The notes under the pieces: generated by a model
What the model was told of the DNA's origin: nothing
The model's input: only the letters and a program-made list of their open reading frames with translations
Database searches by the model: none
Source: Corynebacterium tuberculostearicum
Lineage (GTDB): Bacteria > Actinomycetota > Actinomycetes > Mycobacteriales > Mycobacteriaceae
NCBI RefSeq assembly: GCF_013408445.1
Contig: NZ_JACBZL010000001.1
Coordinates: 1,426,001 to 1,490,000, forward strand
Reading direction: 5' to 3'
Length of the DNA: 64,000 nt
Shown: one piece after another, positions 1 through 7,508 of the stretch
Numbering within the stretch: position 1 is the first letter of the stretch
How the letters are laid out: the number at the start of each line of letters is the position of its first letter
Program-made: the position numbers and the translations under genes

Positions 1-312
1 CTTTTCGGCACCGGAATCCTTGACGGCGTTAAAGACCTGCTCGGAGGCGCGGGCCGGGTACTTGGCCACGATCTCCTGCACGCCGTCGCGCTCGTCTACC
101 GTGATTTCGTCCTTGAGCTTGATGCGCAGGCGCTGCTCGCGGTCATCGATTTCCACCTCATTGACGTTTTTGTCTTTGAGCTGGGTCAGCGCAACGGAGG
201 TATCCGCTTGCACGTAGCCGCGGGCGTCGTTGCTAAAGAAGGTAAAGGCGTACAGCGCGATAAGGATGAGGGCCGCAATCCCGCCGTAGCGAAGAATCTT
301 GTTGTTTTTCAT
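1..312 (-). CDS. ftsH: FtsH, ATP-dependent zinc metalloprotease (N-terminal part)
   Basis: The start codon is the ATG at 310-312 and the gene runs off the left edge, so only about 104 residues are visible. They begin MKNNKILRYGGIAALILIAL, a single membrane helix, followed by an extracytoplasmic stretch rich in charged residues (around NVNEVEIDDREQRLRIKL) that fits the FtsH extracellular domain. FtsH is a membrane-anchored AAA+ protease that degrades misfolded membrane and some soluble proteins. The AAA and zinc-protease domains lie outside the window, so the call rests on the N-terminus and on the conserved actinobacterial order dacB-tilS-hpt-ftsH. The gene starts 12 bases after the hpt stop, consistent with one operon. 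Confidence 0.85.
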   Translation of the reverse strand, partial: MKNNKILRYGGIAALILIALYAFTFFSNDARGYVQADTSVALTQLKDKNVNEVEIDDREQRLRIKLKDEITVDERDGVQEIVAKYPARASEQVFNAVKDSGAEK

Positions 313-324
313 TACTGCGCGATT

Positions 325-912
325 TTAGTTGGTGGTATAGACATCAGGGTGGAGGGTGCCCACGTAAGGCAGATCGCGGTAGCGCTCCGCATAGTCCAAG
401 CCGTAGCCGATGACGAATTCATTCGGGATATCAAATCCGACATCCAGCAGGTCAATATCGGCCTTGACTACCTCCGGCTTGCGCAGCAGGGTGACCACAT
501 TCAGCGAGGCAGGGTTGCGGCCTTCCAGGTTGCGGATGAGCCACGACAGGGTGAGGCCGGAATCGATGATGTCTTCCACGATGAGCACGTTGCGCCCGGC
601 AATATCGCGGTCCAGATCCTTCAAAATGCGCACCACGCCAGAAGAGGAGGTGGAGGCGCCGTAGGAGGATACGGCCATAAACTCCAGCTCGGAAGGGATC
701 GATAGCTTGCGTGCAAAGTCCGTAAGGAAGAATGCGGCGCCCTTGAGCACGCAGACCAACAGGAGGTCTTGCTCAGAGTCGGCATACTTTTCTGAGACCA
801 TATCCGCGAGTTCTTGGACGCGGCTTTGCAGTTCCTCTTCTCCAATGAGGATTGCTTCTACATCGTCACCGTAGCGGTTTGCGGGAACGGCGAAGTCTTT
901 CTTGTCGTGCAC
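325..912 (-). CDS. hpt: Hypoxanthine phosphoribosyltransferase
   Basis: This 195-aa purine-salvage enzyme converts hypoxanthine or guanine and PRPP to IMP or GMP in the cytosol. The PRPP-binding signature [14 protein letters not shown] lies near residues 95-110, and the length matches the family. The start is the GTG at 910-912, preceded by AAAGGAG about 8 bases upstream. The gene follows tilS by 12 bases and precedes ftsH by 12 bases, an arrangement shared by many Gram-positive bacteria and suggesting co-transcription. No unusual feature is seen. Confidence 0.96.
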   Translation of the reverse strand: MHDKKDFAVPANRYGDDVEAILIGEEELQSRVQELADMVSEKYADSEQDLLLVCVLKGAAFFLTDFARKLSIPSELEFMAVSSYGASTSSSGVVRILKDLDRDIAGRNVLIVEDIIDSGLTLSWLIRNLEGRNPASLNVVTLLRKPEVVKADIDLLDVGFDIPNEFVIGYGLDYAERYRDLPYVGTLHPDVYTTN

Positions 913-924
913 GTGTGCGCTCCT

Positions 925-1881
925 TTAATGACCAGACAATAGTGCCAGTTTGCCACCTATACGGGCTACTTCCAACCTCTGCCCCACCTGCCGCGCCGAT
1001 CGCACGGCCACCGGGCCTTGCCCGTGCCAGTGGGTGCACAGCTTGCCGACGTCCCCCACTCCCCTCCTTGTTACCTCTACCCCCTCGCTGACCAGCCACG
1101 CCGCGATCGCCCGCCGGCGCCGCGGTTCCGCCATCGCCGCCAGCTCGGCGCAGTCGGTGGTGGGTGGGGTGCGCAGGGCGGCGTCGTCAAGCGCGGCGTC
1201 GCCTGCTGCTTGCGCCAGCGCTGGCACCGCGTCCCCGCCGATAATGCGGCTCAACTGCGGAATGACCTCGCGGCGCAGCGCCACGCGGCGGAAATTCGTG
1301 TCCTCGTTCTGCGGATCCTGCCACGCCGAAAAGCCCAGCTCCGCGCAAGCGCCTTCGGTATCGGCGCGGCGCACGTTCAGCAGCGGCCGCACCACGCGGG
1401 CGCCTTCCACCTCGCTGCGTTCACTCATGCCGGTCACCCGCCCGCGCAGCGCGCCGAGCAGCAGCGTTTCCGCTTGGTCATCGGCCGTATGCGCCACGGC
1501 AACCTCTAATCCTTCGTCCGCGCACGCGGCGGCCAGTGCTCGATACCGCGCCGCCCGCGCGGCCGCCTCCATCGACTCTGCCCCTGCGGCAGCGCTCACA
1601 CCGGCCGCAACGCCGAGCACCCGCGCCCGCGCGCCTAGCTTTCGCGCCTGTTCGGCCGCGCGCTCGGCCTGCGCCCGCGATCCGTCCTGCAGCCCGTGGT
1701 CTACGCACAGCGCGAGCACCTCGTGCCCCTCCGCCACGAGCGCCGCCATGAGGGCCAGCGAATCCGCGCCCCCGGAAAGCCCCACCGCCACTGCGTGGTC
1801 AAGGCCAGCGGTGCGCACGCCGCGCCGACACGCCAGAAAGTGCGGCGAAACTCGCGGCCAGAAGGGCTTATTAGAACTCAT
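925..1881 (-). CDS. tilS: tRNA(Ile)-lysidine synthetase
   Basis: TilS attaches lysine to C34 of the CAU-anticodon tRNA-Ile, changing its codon recognition from AUG to AUA. The ATP-pyrophosphatase P-loop motif GLSGGADSL sits near residue 35. A longer open frame exists upstream, but the ATG at 1879-1881 ([11 protein letters not shown]) is preferred: it overlaps the dacB stop by 11 bases, a typical translational coupling, and the alternative adds 19 residues lying inside dacB. The resulting protein of 318 aa is a normal length for actinobacterial TilS. It lies between dacB and hpt in the same leftward operon. Confidence 0.93.
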   Translation of the reverse strand: MSSNKPFWPRVSPHFLACRRGVRTAGLDHAVAVGLSGGADSLALMAALVAEGHEVLALCVDHGLQDGSRAQAERAAEQARKLGARARVLGVAAGVSAAAGAESMEAAARAARYRALAAACADEGLEVAVAHTADDQAETLLLGALRGRVTGMSERSEVEGARVVRPLLNVRRADTEGACAELGFSAWQDPQNEDTNFRRVALRREVIPQLSRIIGGDAVPALAQAAGDAALDDAALRTPPTTDCAELAAMAEPRRRRAIAAWLVSEGVEVTRRGVGDVGKLCTHWHGQGPVAVRSARQVGQRLEVARIGGKLALLSGH

Positions 1882-3157
1882 GCAATGCGGAAGCCAACGC
1901 GTCTTGAGCCTTGCGGGCGGCCAAGATATCGCCGTCATTTACAAGGAAGGCAAAGGCATATACGCGCCCGGAATTGCCCTGCACGGTGCCGGCTAGGGCC
2001 GAGACCCCAGTCAGCGTGCCCGTCTTGGCGCGCACATAGCCCTTGGCCGCGGAATCGCCATAACGCTCGTACAGCGTGCCATCGCCGCCGGCCACCGGCA
2101 GGTAGGACACCAGCGGGCGCAGGCGCGGATCCTTGACCGCGCCATTAATGAGCTGCGACAACAGCCCGGCCGTGAGCCGATTGTCCACCGAGAGCCCGGA
2201 ATTGTCCTTAATGTCGACGCCCTCGACGTCGAATCCCTGCTCCCGCAGTACCTCGAGCGTGGCCTGCGTATCGCCTTCAAAGCTGGCTTCCTTGCCACGG
2301 GACATCGCCAGCTCACGCGCAATGGCCTCGGCCATGACATTATCGGAATGGCGCACCATTTCTCGGGCGCGGTCCGCTAGCGGCGGCGAATCCACGCTCG
2401 CCACCTCCTGCGCATTCTCTGCCACAGAGCCCATGCCTACCTTGCCCGCGCCGAGGCGATCGCCTAGCTGCTTAGCCACATCCAAAGCCGGCTCATGACT
2501 CCTCGGCACATCCCCCGTCGTCGCGCCCAGGCGACCACCGTAGAGCATGGCCGGTTCCATTGGCGCGACGAAGCCGCCGTCCACGTTTTCCGGATCCCAG
2601 CCCGGGGCCTGCGCCTCGCCGGACCATACGGAGGTATCGATGTAGACGCCATCGACCTGCTCGACGTTTTCCGAAATCTGCTCGGCCAAATCATCGAGCT
2701 GCTCATGCGTCATCCACACATCGCCCGCGGCCTTAATAACCACGTTCCTCTCATTCGCACCGCGGTAGACCTTAGTGGTGATTTTCTCGTTCTCATCCAG
2801 CGCCAACGTCGCCGCCGCGGTAGTGAGCACCTTCGTGGACGAGGCCGGGGTCAGCCGCTTATCCGCGTCGCGCTGCCACACCACGTCACCGGTTTCAGTA
2901 TCGATCACCTCGCCGCCAAAAGTGGCAAGGTCTTTATTCTTAGCGAGCTCATCCAGCTTCGCGCTCAGCGCATCCAGATCTGCCTCGCCCGGCTGTGCTG
3001 CGCTCAACGGCTCCTCAGGAGCCTCGACCGCCTGCGCCTCCCCGTGCGAGAGATCGCCATATTCGCGCTGGAGGGTAACGCCCAGCGCAGCCGTACCTCC
3101 GACCGCTGCCGCTACCACGAGCGCGGTCGCTGACCACCAAACATGCTTTGCTTTCAT
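1871..3157 (-). CDS. dacB: D-alanyl-D-alanine carboxypeptidase/endopeptidase (PBP4 family)
   Basis: This exported penicillin-binding protein trims or cleaves peptidoglycan stem peptides. The chosen start [20 protein letters not shown] gives an N-terminal signal or anchor helix; the open frame extends further upstream but without a signal sequence. The three active-site motifs of the serine carboxypeptidases are present in order: SSTK (near residue 110), SDN (in [10 protein letters not shown]) and KTG (in RAKTGTLTG). The length of 428 aa fits the PBP4/S13 family. It is first in the leftward operon with tilS, hpt and ftsH and is divergent from ppa, with about 80 bases between the starts. Confidence 0.93.
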   Translation of the reverse strand: MKAKHVWWSATALVVAAAVGGTAALGVTLQREYGDLSHGEAQAVEAPEEPLSAAQPGEADLDALSAKLDELAKNKDLATFGGEVIDTETGDVVWQRDADKRLTPASSTKVLTTAAATLALDENEKITTKVYRGANERNVVIKAAGDVWMTHEQLDDLAEQISENVEQVDGVYIDTSVWSGEAQAPGWDPENVDGGFVAPMEPAMLYGGRLGATTGDVPRSHEPALDVAKQLGDRLGAGKVGMGSVAENAQEVASVDSPPLADRAREMVRHSDNVMAEAIARELAMSRGKEASFEGDTQATLEVLREQGFDVEGVDIKDNSGLSVDNRLTAGLLSQLINGAVKDPRLRPLVSYLPVAGGDGTLYERYGDSAAKGYVRAKTGTLTGVSALAGTVQGNSGRVYAFAFLVNDGDILAARKAQDALASALHEF

Positions 3158-3239
3158 TGCCTTTAACCCTAGCGCGAATCCGCAACGCGCTAGACTATGG
3201 GCAGTAATTGATACCCAATCCCCCATGGAGGACATCGCT

Positions 3240-3713
3240 GTGAGCGTTGAAGTAACCATTGAAATCCCGAAGGGCTCCCGCAACAAGTACGAGGTTGACC
3301 ACGAATCCGGCAAGGTCTACCTCGACCGTTACCTGTTCACCCCGATGGCTTACCCGGCTGACTATGGCTTCATCGACCACACCCTGGGCGAGGACGGCGA
3401 CCCGCTCGACGCCCTGGTCATCCTGCCGGAGCCAGTCTTCCCGGGCGTAGTCGTTGAGGCCCGCATCGTCGGCGTCTTCAAGATGACCGACGAGGCCGGC
3501 GGCGACGATAAGCTGCTCGCCGTCATCGACGACCCACGCTGGGAGCGCTACCAGGACATCAACGATGTGGAGCAGCACATCAAGGACGAAATCGAGCACT
3601 TCTTCGTCCACTACAAGGACCTGGAGCCGAACAAGGAAGTCACCGGCTCCGGCTGGGGCGACAAGGCCGAGGCAGAGAAGATCCTCGACGAGGCAAAGGC
3701 TCGCTTCAAGTAA
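3240..3713 (+). CDS. ppa: Inorganic pyrophosphatase
   Basis: This 157-aa soluble enzyme hydrolyses pyrophosphate to phosphate, pulling biosynthetic reactions forward. It carries the family I signature DGDPLDALV (metal-binding Asp residues) and the strongly conserved start [16 protein letters not shown] segment. I chose the GTG at 3240 ([13 protein letters not shown]) because GGAGGA lies 8 bases upstream; an in-frame ATG at 3225 overlaps that ribosome-binding site and is less likely. It is divergent from dacB. A strong palindrome begins 33 bases after the stop and probably terminates the transcript. Confidence 0.96.
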   Translation: MSVEVTIEIPKGSRNKYEVDHESGKVYLDRYLFTPMAYPADYGFIDHTLGEDGDPLDALVILPEPVFPGVVVEARIVGVFKMTDEAGGDDKLLAVIDDPRWERYQDINDVEQHIKDEIEHFFVHYKDLEPNKEVTGSGWGDKAEAEKILDEAKARFK

Positions 3714-3746
3714 AACTTCTGGGCGCGGGCCCCTTGGCCCCCTCCC

Positions 3747-3812
3747 GGGCGTTTCGATCAAATAGCACCGCGAAAGCGGCGGTTTTCAAGACCGTATTTG
3801 ATCGAAACGCCC
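3747..3812. repeat. Palindromic element 1, TTCGATCA arms
   Basis: Two perfect 18-base arms, GGGCGTTTCGATCAAATA at 3747-3764 and its reverse complement at 3795-3812, flank a short internal hairpin (CCGC-GAAA-GCGG). A T-rich stretch follows on the plus strand (CCCCTTTTTGTCCCCTTTTTT), so it can act as the ppa terminator. The arm core TTCGATCA followed by ATAGCA recurs in the second element at 3890, which argues for a repeated family and not a lone terminator. Confidence 0.8.
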
Positions 3813-3889
3813 CTTTTTGTCCCCTTTTTTCGCCCTTCTTCGCATCCGCAAGCCCCTCCCCGCGACACCATCCCGTCCCCGCAGTACAA

Positions 3890-3943
3890 TTCGATCACAT
3901 AGCAGGCCGAAACCACCGGCCTCGGGGGACCTAATTGATCGAA
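3890..3943. repeat. Palindromic element 2, TTCGATCA arms
   Basis: TTCGATCA at 3890-3897 pairs with TGATCGAA at 3936-3943 around an inner hairpin AGGCCG-N7-CGGCCT (3904-3922). Both elements share TTCGATCA-N-ATAGCA followed by a GC hairpin. This one has no T-run and lies 22 bases before the DUF559 gene, so it may be a regulatory site, a nuclease recognition site or a REP-like element; the sequence alone cannot decide. Confidence 0.7.
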
Positions 3944-3965
3944 ATGAACGCCTAGGGGTGGGCGC

Positions 3966-4793
3966 ATGAGAATCTTCACCACGCGCAAGGCCGCGCACCG
4001 CGCTATCAACAACCAAGCCGTGAAAATCTGCCACGGTCTCTATACCGAAGGAAAGCCCTCGCCGCGCGAACTCGCGGAAATCGTCTCCCATCGCTGGCCC
4101 GATTCGGCGCTCGACGGCTACTCGTGTGCCCACCACTACCTCGGCCACGCTTTAAGTTTCCCACTCCACTTCCTGCGCGCGGGAATGATGGCCTCCAGCC
4201 CGTACTTCCGCAGCCGCCGCGCCCGGCCGAAGGCGCTTGGTCAGCTCAATGGAATTAACGTGTGCAATCCGCTGCAGGCCACAGAAATCATGGCGGAGGA
4301 AGACGCCGTCGCCTTCCTCGAGGCCTGCTTTGCCGGCCAGTACGGCGCCTCCCAGATGGAGGGCCACATGCTTGATTTCCAGCGCTTCCCGCAGCACACC
4401 CGGCGCGTCCTGGAAAACACCATCCTCGGCGCTGATAGCGTCCCCGAGCGCAACCTCACCCGCGCGCTTCGGCCCCATGTCACCGTGCACAACAACAGAT
4501 ACATTGGCCCTTACCGCTGGGACTTACTCTTGGAGGAGCACAAGCTAGCCATCGAAGTCGACGGCTACGCCTACCACCAGGGCGAGAACCGGCAGCGGTT
4601 CGAAATTGACCGCCAAAAGCTTAACGACGCCGTCCACAGAGGCTACAAACCCCTCCACTTCACCGCTGCCACAATCGAGCACCACCTCGACATGGCCGTT
4701 GGCCAAGTCCTCGCGATAGTCCACGGAAAAGGCGACCTTGTACAGCCACCGTGGCAGTGGCACCACTACTGGCGGTGGGAACGAAGTCGCTGA
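3966..4793 (+). CDS. DUF559/Vsr-like endonuclease-domain protein
   Basis: This is a 275-aa protein. Its C-terminal third (about residues 170-265) shows the DUF559 pattern seen in many actinobacterial proteins: WDLLLEEHKLAIEVDGYAYH, then a spaced DRQKLNDAVHRGYKPLHF and a final helix. DUF559 belongs to the PD-(D/E)xK / Vsr-like nuclease superfamily, and the Asp and Glu in WDLL...AIEVDG are candidate metal ligands. The N-terminal part resembles the winged-helix leader found on related AbiEi-like or DUF559 proteins, but this is a weak impression. The start at 3966 follows AGGGGTGGG. No partner gene is evident. Function is unproven; DNA repair, restriction or mobile-element roles are possible. Confidence 0.75.
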   Translation: MRIFTTRKAAHRAINNQAVKICHGLYTEGKPSPRELAEIVSHRWPDSALDGYSCAHHYLGHALSFPLHFLRAGMMASSPYFRSRRARPKALGQLNGINVCNPLQATEIMAEEDAVAFLEACFAGQYGASQMEGHMLDFQRFPQHTRRVLENTILGADSVPERNLTRALRPHVTVHNNRYIGPYRWDLLLEEHKLAIEVDGYAYHQGENRQRFEIDRQKLNDAVHRGYKPLHFTAATIEHHLDMAVGQVLAIVHGKGDLVQPPWQWHHYWRWERSR

Positions 4794-5136
4794 GCAAGCT
4801 GGTCGGTGCAAAGAGGCGCGAGCCAGCCATCGAGCTCGGGCTCTGGAGCAACGCTCCGGTCAAAAGACGTATTCGCGGAGGCAAGACCAGCGGCCGGCTT
4901 GCCTAAGGTACGGACGATTTCCAGCTCGCCAAAGGCGGGAGGAAAGCTTCGTCTGAAGAGGCGGTCTCACCGCTAGTGAGCAACCACGCCCGGTGTGGAT
5001 ACGCGTACGTTCCGTGGCGTCCAATGGAAAGAAGTGTTGCGCGCAAGACACTGTCCGCGATGGCTTCCGAGGGCCCGGGCTTCTCCACCAGACAGACCGC
5101 ATGGTCCTTCGCATCTTTATTTCGAGCAGTCGTGAC
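4794..5136. other. Intergenic stretch, no gene recognised
   Basis: About 340 bases separate the DUF559 gene from the first 281-aa paralogue. I see no convincing coding frame, tRNA or terminator. The last 40 bases (from about 5096, CATGGTCCTTCGCATC) match the segment at about 6342 after the second paralogue, so the tandem duplication extends past the stop codons. Confidence 0.5.
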
Positions 5137-5982
5137 CTAACTTTCTGGCCGGATTGTGCTCTGATTCAGCAACGTACGAGTTTTAACCTTCACTAGGTTG
5201 AGATTCCACAGTCGGGCCTCATCGACCATAGCGAATTCGGTGGTGTCCTCATCCGAGATGTCGACTTCGATGGTTACGGCATTGTCAGCGGAAGAAATGA
5301 TGGTGAAGTTAAGCCCTTCAAGCCTGTCAATTAAAGTGGTGACCGCTTCGCTTCTCGGGGAGGTCTTGCCCGAAAGCGAGGTAGCAATATCAACGAGCTT
5401 CTTTTCACCGGGTGCTTCATCGCCACTGTCGATGAAGCAATATTGCTGAATTGGCGATCCATCCTCTACAGAGGCAATGAAATGATCTTCCGCTGAACCA
5501 ACTTTCGTAACCGTAAGCATCCCCGTGACGTCCTCAAAAGCTAGCTGCTCCCGTGGACTGCGGTTATTGCAGGCAAAGTGAATGGTGTCGCCTTGCCGCT
5601 TAGTGATAACAATCCCTGAATCGCCAGTCATGCATTCATAGCCAGGTTCGACACCTTCCATGTAACTATGGAGGTACTCGTTAAAAACACTGAGCCAGTC
5701 TGACTTTTGTCCGGTTCGCAGACGAAAGCTTGAGCTATTACTTACGCCATCGGTAAGTCGAATGCTTTTTTCTGTCTCATTATCAAAGAGCACGAACTCA
5801 GCGCTATAGGTCCTAAGCCTCATTGCCGTGGGTGCCGTTCCTTGGCGAACTTCAAATTCGAGGTTGACAATATATTCGGAGTGAGGCTCCAAGCTCACCT
5901 CGATATCGCATTCAATGGTGATGCCATCGATTTCAAGCGTGCCTTGTCGAAGCTCTGTCCGCATCCCTGCCAGACTTTGCAT
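5137..5982 (-). CDS. Unknown 281-aa protein, paralogue A
   Basis: I do not recognise the family. The protein is soluble-looking, with no signal peptide or membrane helix, acidic, and predicted rich in beta strands (for example ITIECDIEVSLEPHSEYIVN). The start MQSLAGMRTELRQG aligns with the start of paralogue B and has AAAGGGA 9 bases upstream; an upstream TTG would add six residues. Near-identical to paralogue B along its whole length, most strongly in the last 100 residues (AVTIEVDISDEDTTEFAMVD). Base composition is less GC-rich than the core genes. Given two divergent copies next to a 671-aa unknown protein, an immunity-type or accessory role is possible but only a guess. Confidence 0.75.
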   Translation of the reverse strand: MQSLAGMRTELRQGTLEIDGITIECDIEVSLEPHSEYIVNLEFEVRQGTAPTAMRLRTYSAEFVLFDNETEKSIRLTDGVSNSSSFRLRTGQKSDWLSVFNEYLHSYMEGVEPGYECMTGDSGIVITKRQGDTIHFACNNRSPREQLAFEDVTGMLTVTKVGSAEDHFIASVEDGSPIQQYCFIDSGDEAPGEKKLVDIATSLSGKTSPRSEAVTTLIDRLEGLNFTIISSADNAVTIEVDISDEDTTEFAMVDEARLWNLNLVKVKTRTLLNQSTIRPES

Positions 5983-6000
5983 CAAAAATTTCCCTTTCAA

Positions 6001-6381
6001 ATCAGATGAATGCTGAAAACGTGGTGGAAAAGACCCACTCTCGCCATAAACAGAAAGCCGTACCTTGGGCTGTACGTAACTCTAATCACGCCCAAGACAG
6101 GTTCGCCTGAATTCAGCTCAGTTGCCGCTGGAAATTGATGCCCTGCACACATCCGCCGCGTCAAGGCGATTCTGGAGTACCTCTCCACGCACCGTTAAAA
6201 CGCGCACGCACGCCTGCGCGGGGCCAGCGCCCTGTGCGTCACTTTGACCCCTCACACGAACCGACGATCTAAGTGCCACAGCCAGATCCGTGACTTGCAC
6301 CTGCGTGCGCTCTACCACAATTCGTTCTTCACCACTACGAATCACGCGGTCCTTCGCATCCAAATTCTGAGCAATCGTGGC
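6001..6381. other. Intergenic region between the duplicated genes
   Basis: These 380 bases include the ribosome-binding and promoter side of paralogue A and the downstream flank of paralogue B. The first 80 bases resemble the region upstream of paralogue B (7235-7310). The rest, including an AC-rich part around 6190-6330, shows no gene that I would support. Confidence 0.5.
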
Positions 6382-7227
6382 CTAGCTTTCCGCCCGGTTC
6401 GTGCTCCGATTCAGCAGACTGCGAGTGCGAACCTTCACAAGGTTGAGGTTCCATAGTCGGGCCTCATCGACCATAGCGAATTCGGTGGTGTCCTCATCCG
6501 AGATGTCCACTTCGATGGTGACGGCATTGTCGGCGGAAGAAATAATGGTGTAATTAAGCCCTCCCAGCCTGTCAATTAAGGTAGTGACCGCTTCGCTAGT
6601 CGGGGAGGCCGTGCCCGAAAGCGAGGTAGCAATATCAACGAGCTCCTTTTCCTCGGGTACCTCATCACCACTGTCAATGAAGCAATATTGCTGAATCGGC
6701 GATCCATCCTCTGCAGGGGCGATGGAATGATCTTCCGCTGAACCAATTTTAGTGAGAGTAAGCGTCCCCGTGACGTCCTCAAACGCTAGCTGCTCGCGTG
6801 GACTGCGGTTGTTGCAGGCAAAGTGAATGGTGTCGCCTTCCCTCTTGGTGATAACAATCCCAGCATCATCAGTCATGTACTCGTAGGCGGGTTCGACACC
6901 TTCCCAATAACTATGAAGGTACTCGTTGAAAACACTTAGCTTGCCATCTTTCTGTCCGGTGCGAAGGCGAAAGCTTGAGCAATTGCTAACACCGTCAGTA
7001 AGGCGAATGCTGTTTTCTGTCTCATTATCAAACAGTACGAACTCAGCGCTATAGGTCCTAAGTCTCATTGCAGTGGGTGCAGTTCCTTGGCGTACTGCAA
7101 ATTCGAGGTTCACAATATATTCGCTGTGAGGCTCGAGGCACACATCGATAGCGCATTCAATAGTGATGCCATCTATTTCAAGTGTGTCTTGGCGACGCTC
7201 TAAACGCATTGCCGTCAGATCTTCCAT
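6382..7227 (-). CDS. Unknown 281-aa protein, paralogue B
   Basis: Tandem copy of the gene at 5137-5982, also 281 aa and starting MEDLTAMRLERRQDTLEIDG, with AAGGGGA upstream. The copies differ mostly by scattered substitutions; clusters of change lie near residues 95-125 and 150-185, while segments such as RQGTAPTAMRLRTYSAEFVL are unchanged. This pattern of conserved frame and scattered replacements suggests both genes remain functional. No domain is recognised. Its promoter region faces that of the rightward 671-aa gene across 281 bases, so the two could be divergently controlled. Confidence 0.75.
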   Translation of the reverse strand: MEDLTAMRLERRQDTLEIDGITIECAIDVCLEPHSEYIVNLEFAVRQGTAPTAMRLRTYSAEFVLFDNETENSIRLTDGVSNCSSFRLRTGQKDGKLSVFNEYLHSYWEGVEPAYEYMTDDAGIVITKREGDTIHFACNNRSPREQLAFEDVTGTLTLTKIGSAEDHSIAPAEDGSPIQQYCFIDSGDEVPEEKELVDIATSLSGTASPTSEAVTTLIDRLGGLNYTIISSADNAVTIEVDISDEDTTEFAMVDEARLWNLNLVKVRTRSLLNRSTNRAES

Positions 7228-7508
7228 TTAAAAGTATCCCCTTCAACGTAAATGAGTAGTGAAAAAGTGGTGGAAAACCCGCTTTCGCTATGAAGAGAAA
7301 GCCGAAACATCGGATTCCTATGCAGCCCAAAGTACATGCCCAAAATCTCATACGCTGGCGCATTGGCTTGGGCGGCATCCATCCTTCACGGGTTCCGTTG
7401 ATTGTCCTGTTCCAGCGCACTCCCAGCAGCCACTCAGGCAGATGTGACCCAGGTCGCCTACAATCGCTTTCAGCCTCAGCACAACAACCCCGGAAGGACC
7501 CCACCACT

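Larger units (their letters stand above)
5096..7310. repeat. Tandem gene duplication, two diverged units
   Basis: Unit 1 (about 5096-6080) and unit 2 (about 6342-7310) each hold one leftward 281-codon gene plus similar flanks. Shared landmarks are GGTCCTTCGCATC about 40 bases after each stop and GTGGTGGAAAA upstream of each start. The offset is near 1.24 kb. The 260 bases between the units (6081-6341) are not obviously duplicated. Confidence 0.8.

Noticed and set aside
950..1996. Plus-strand open frame opposite tilS
   Set aside because: Ser/Ala/Arg-rich shadow of tilS; the tilS P-loop motif lies on the minus strand.
2775..3239. N-terminal extension of ppa by some 150 codons
   Set aside because: It overlaps dacB on the other strand; the ribosome-binding site and family alignment place the start at 3240.
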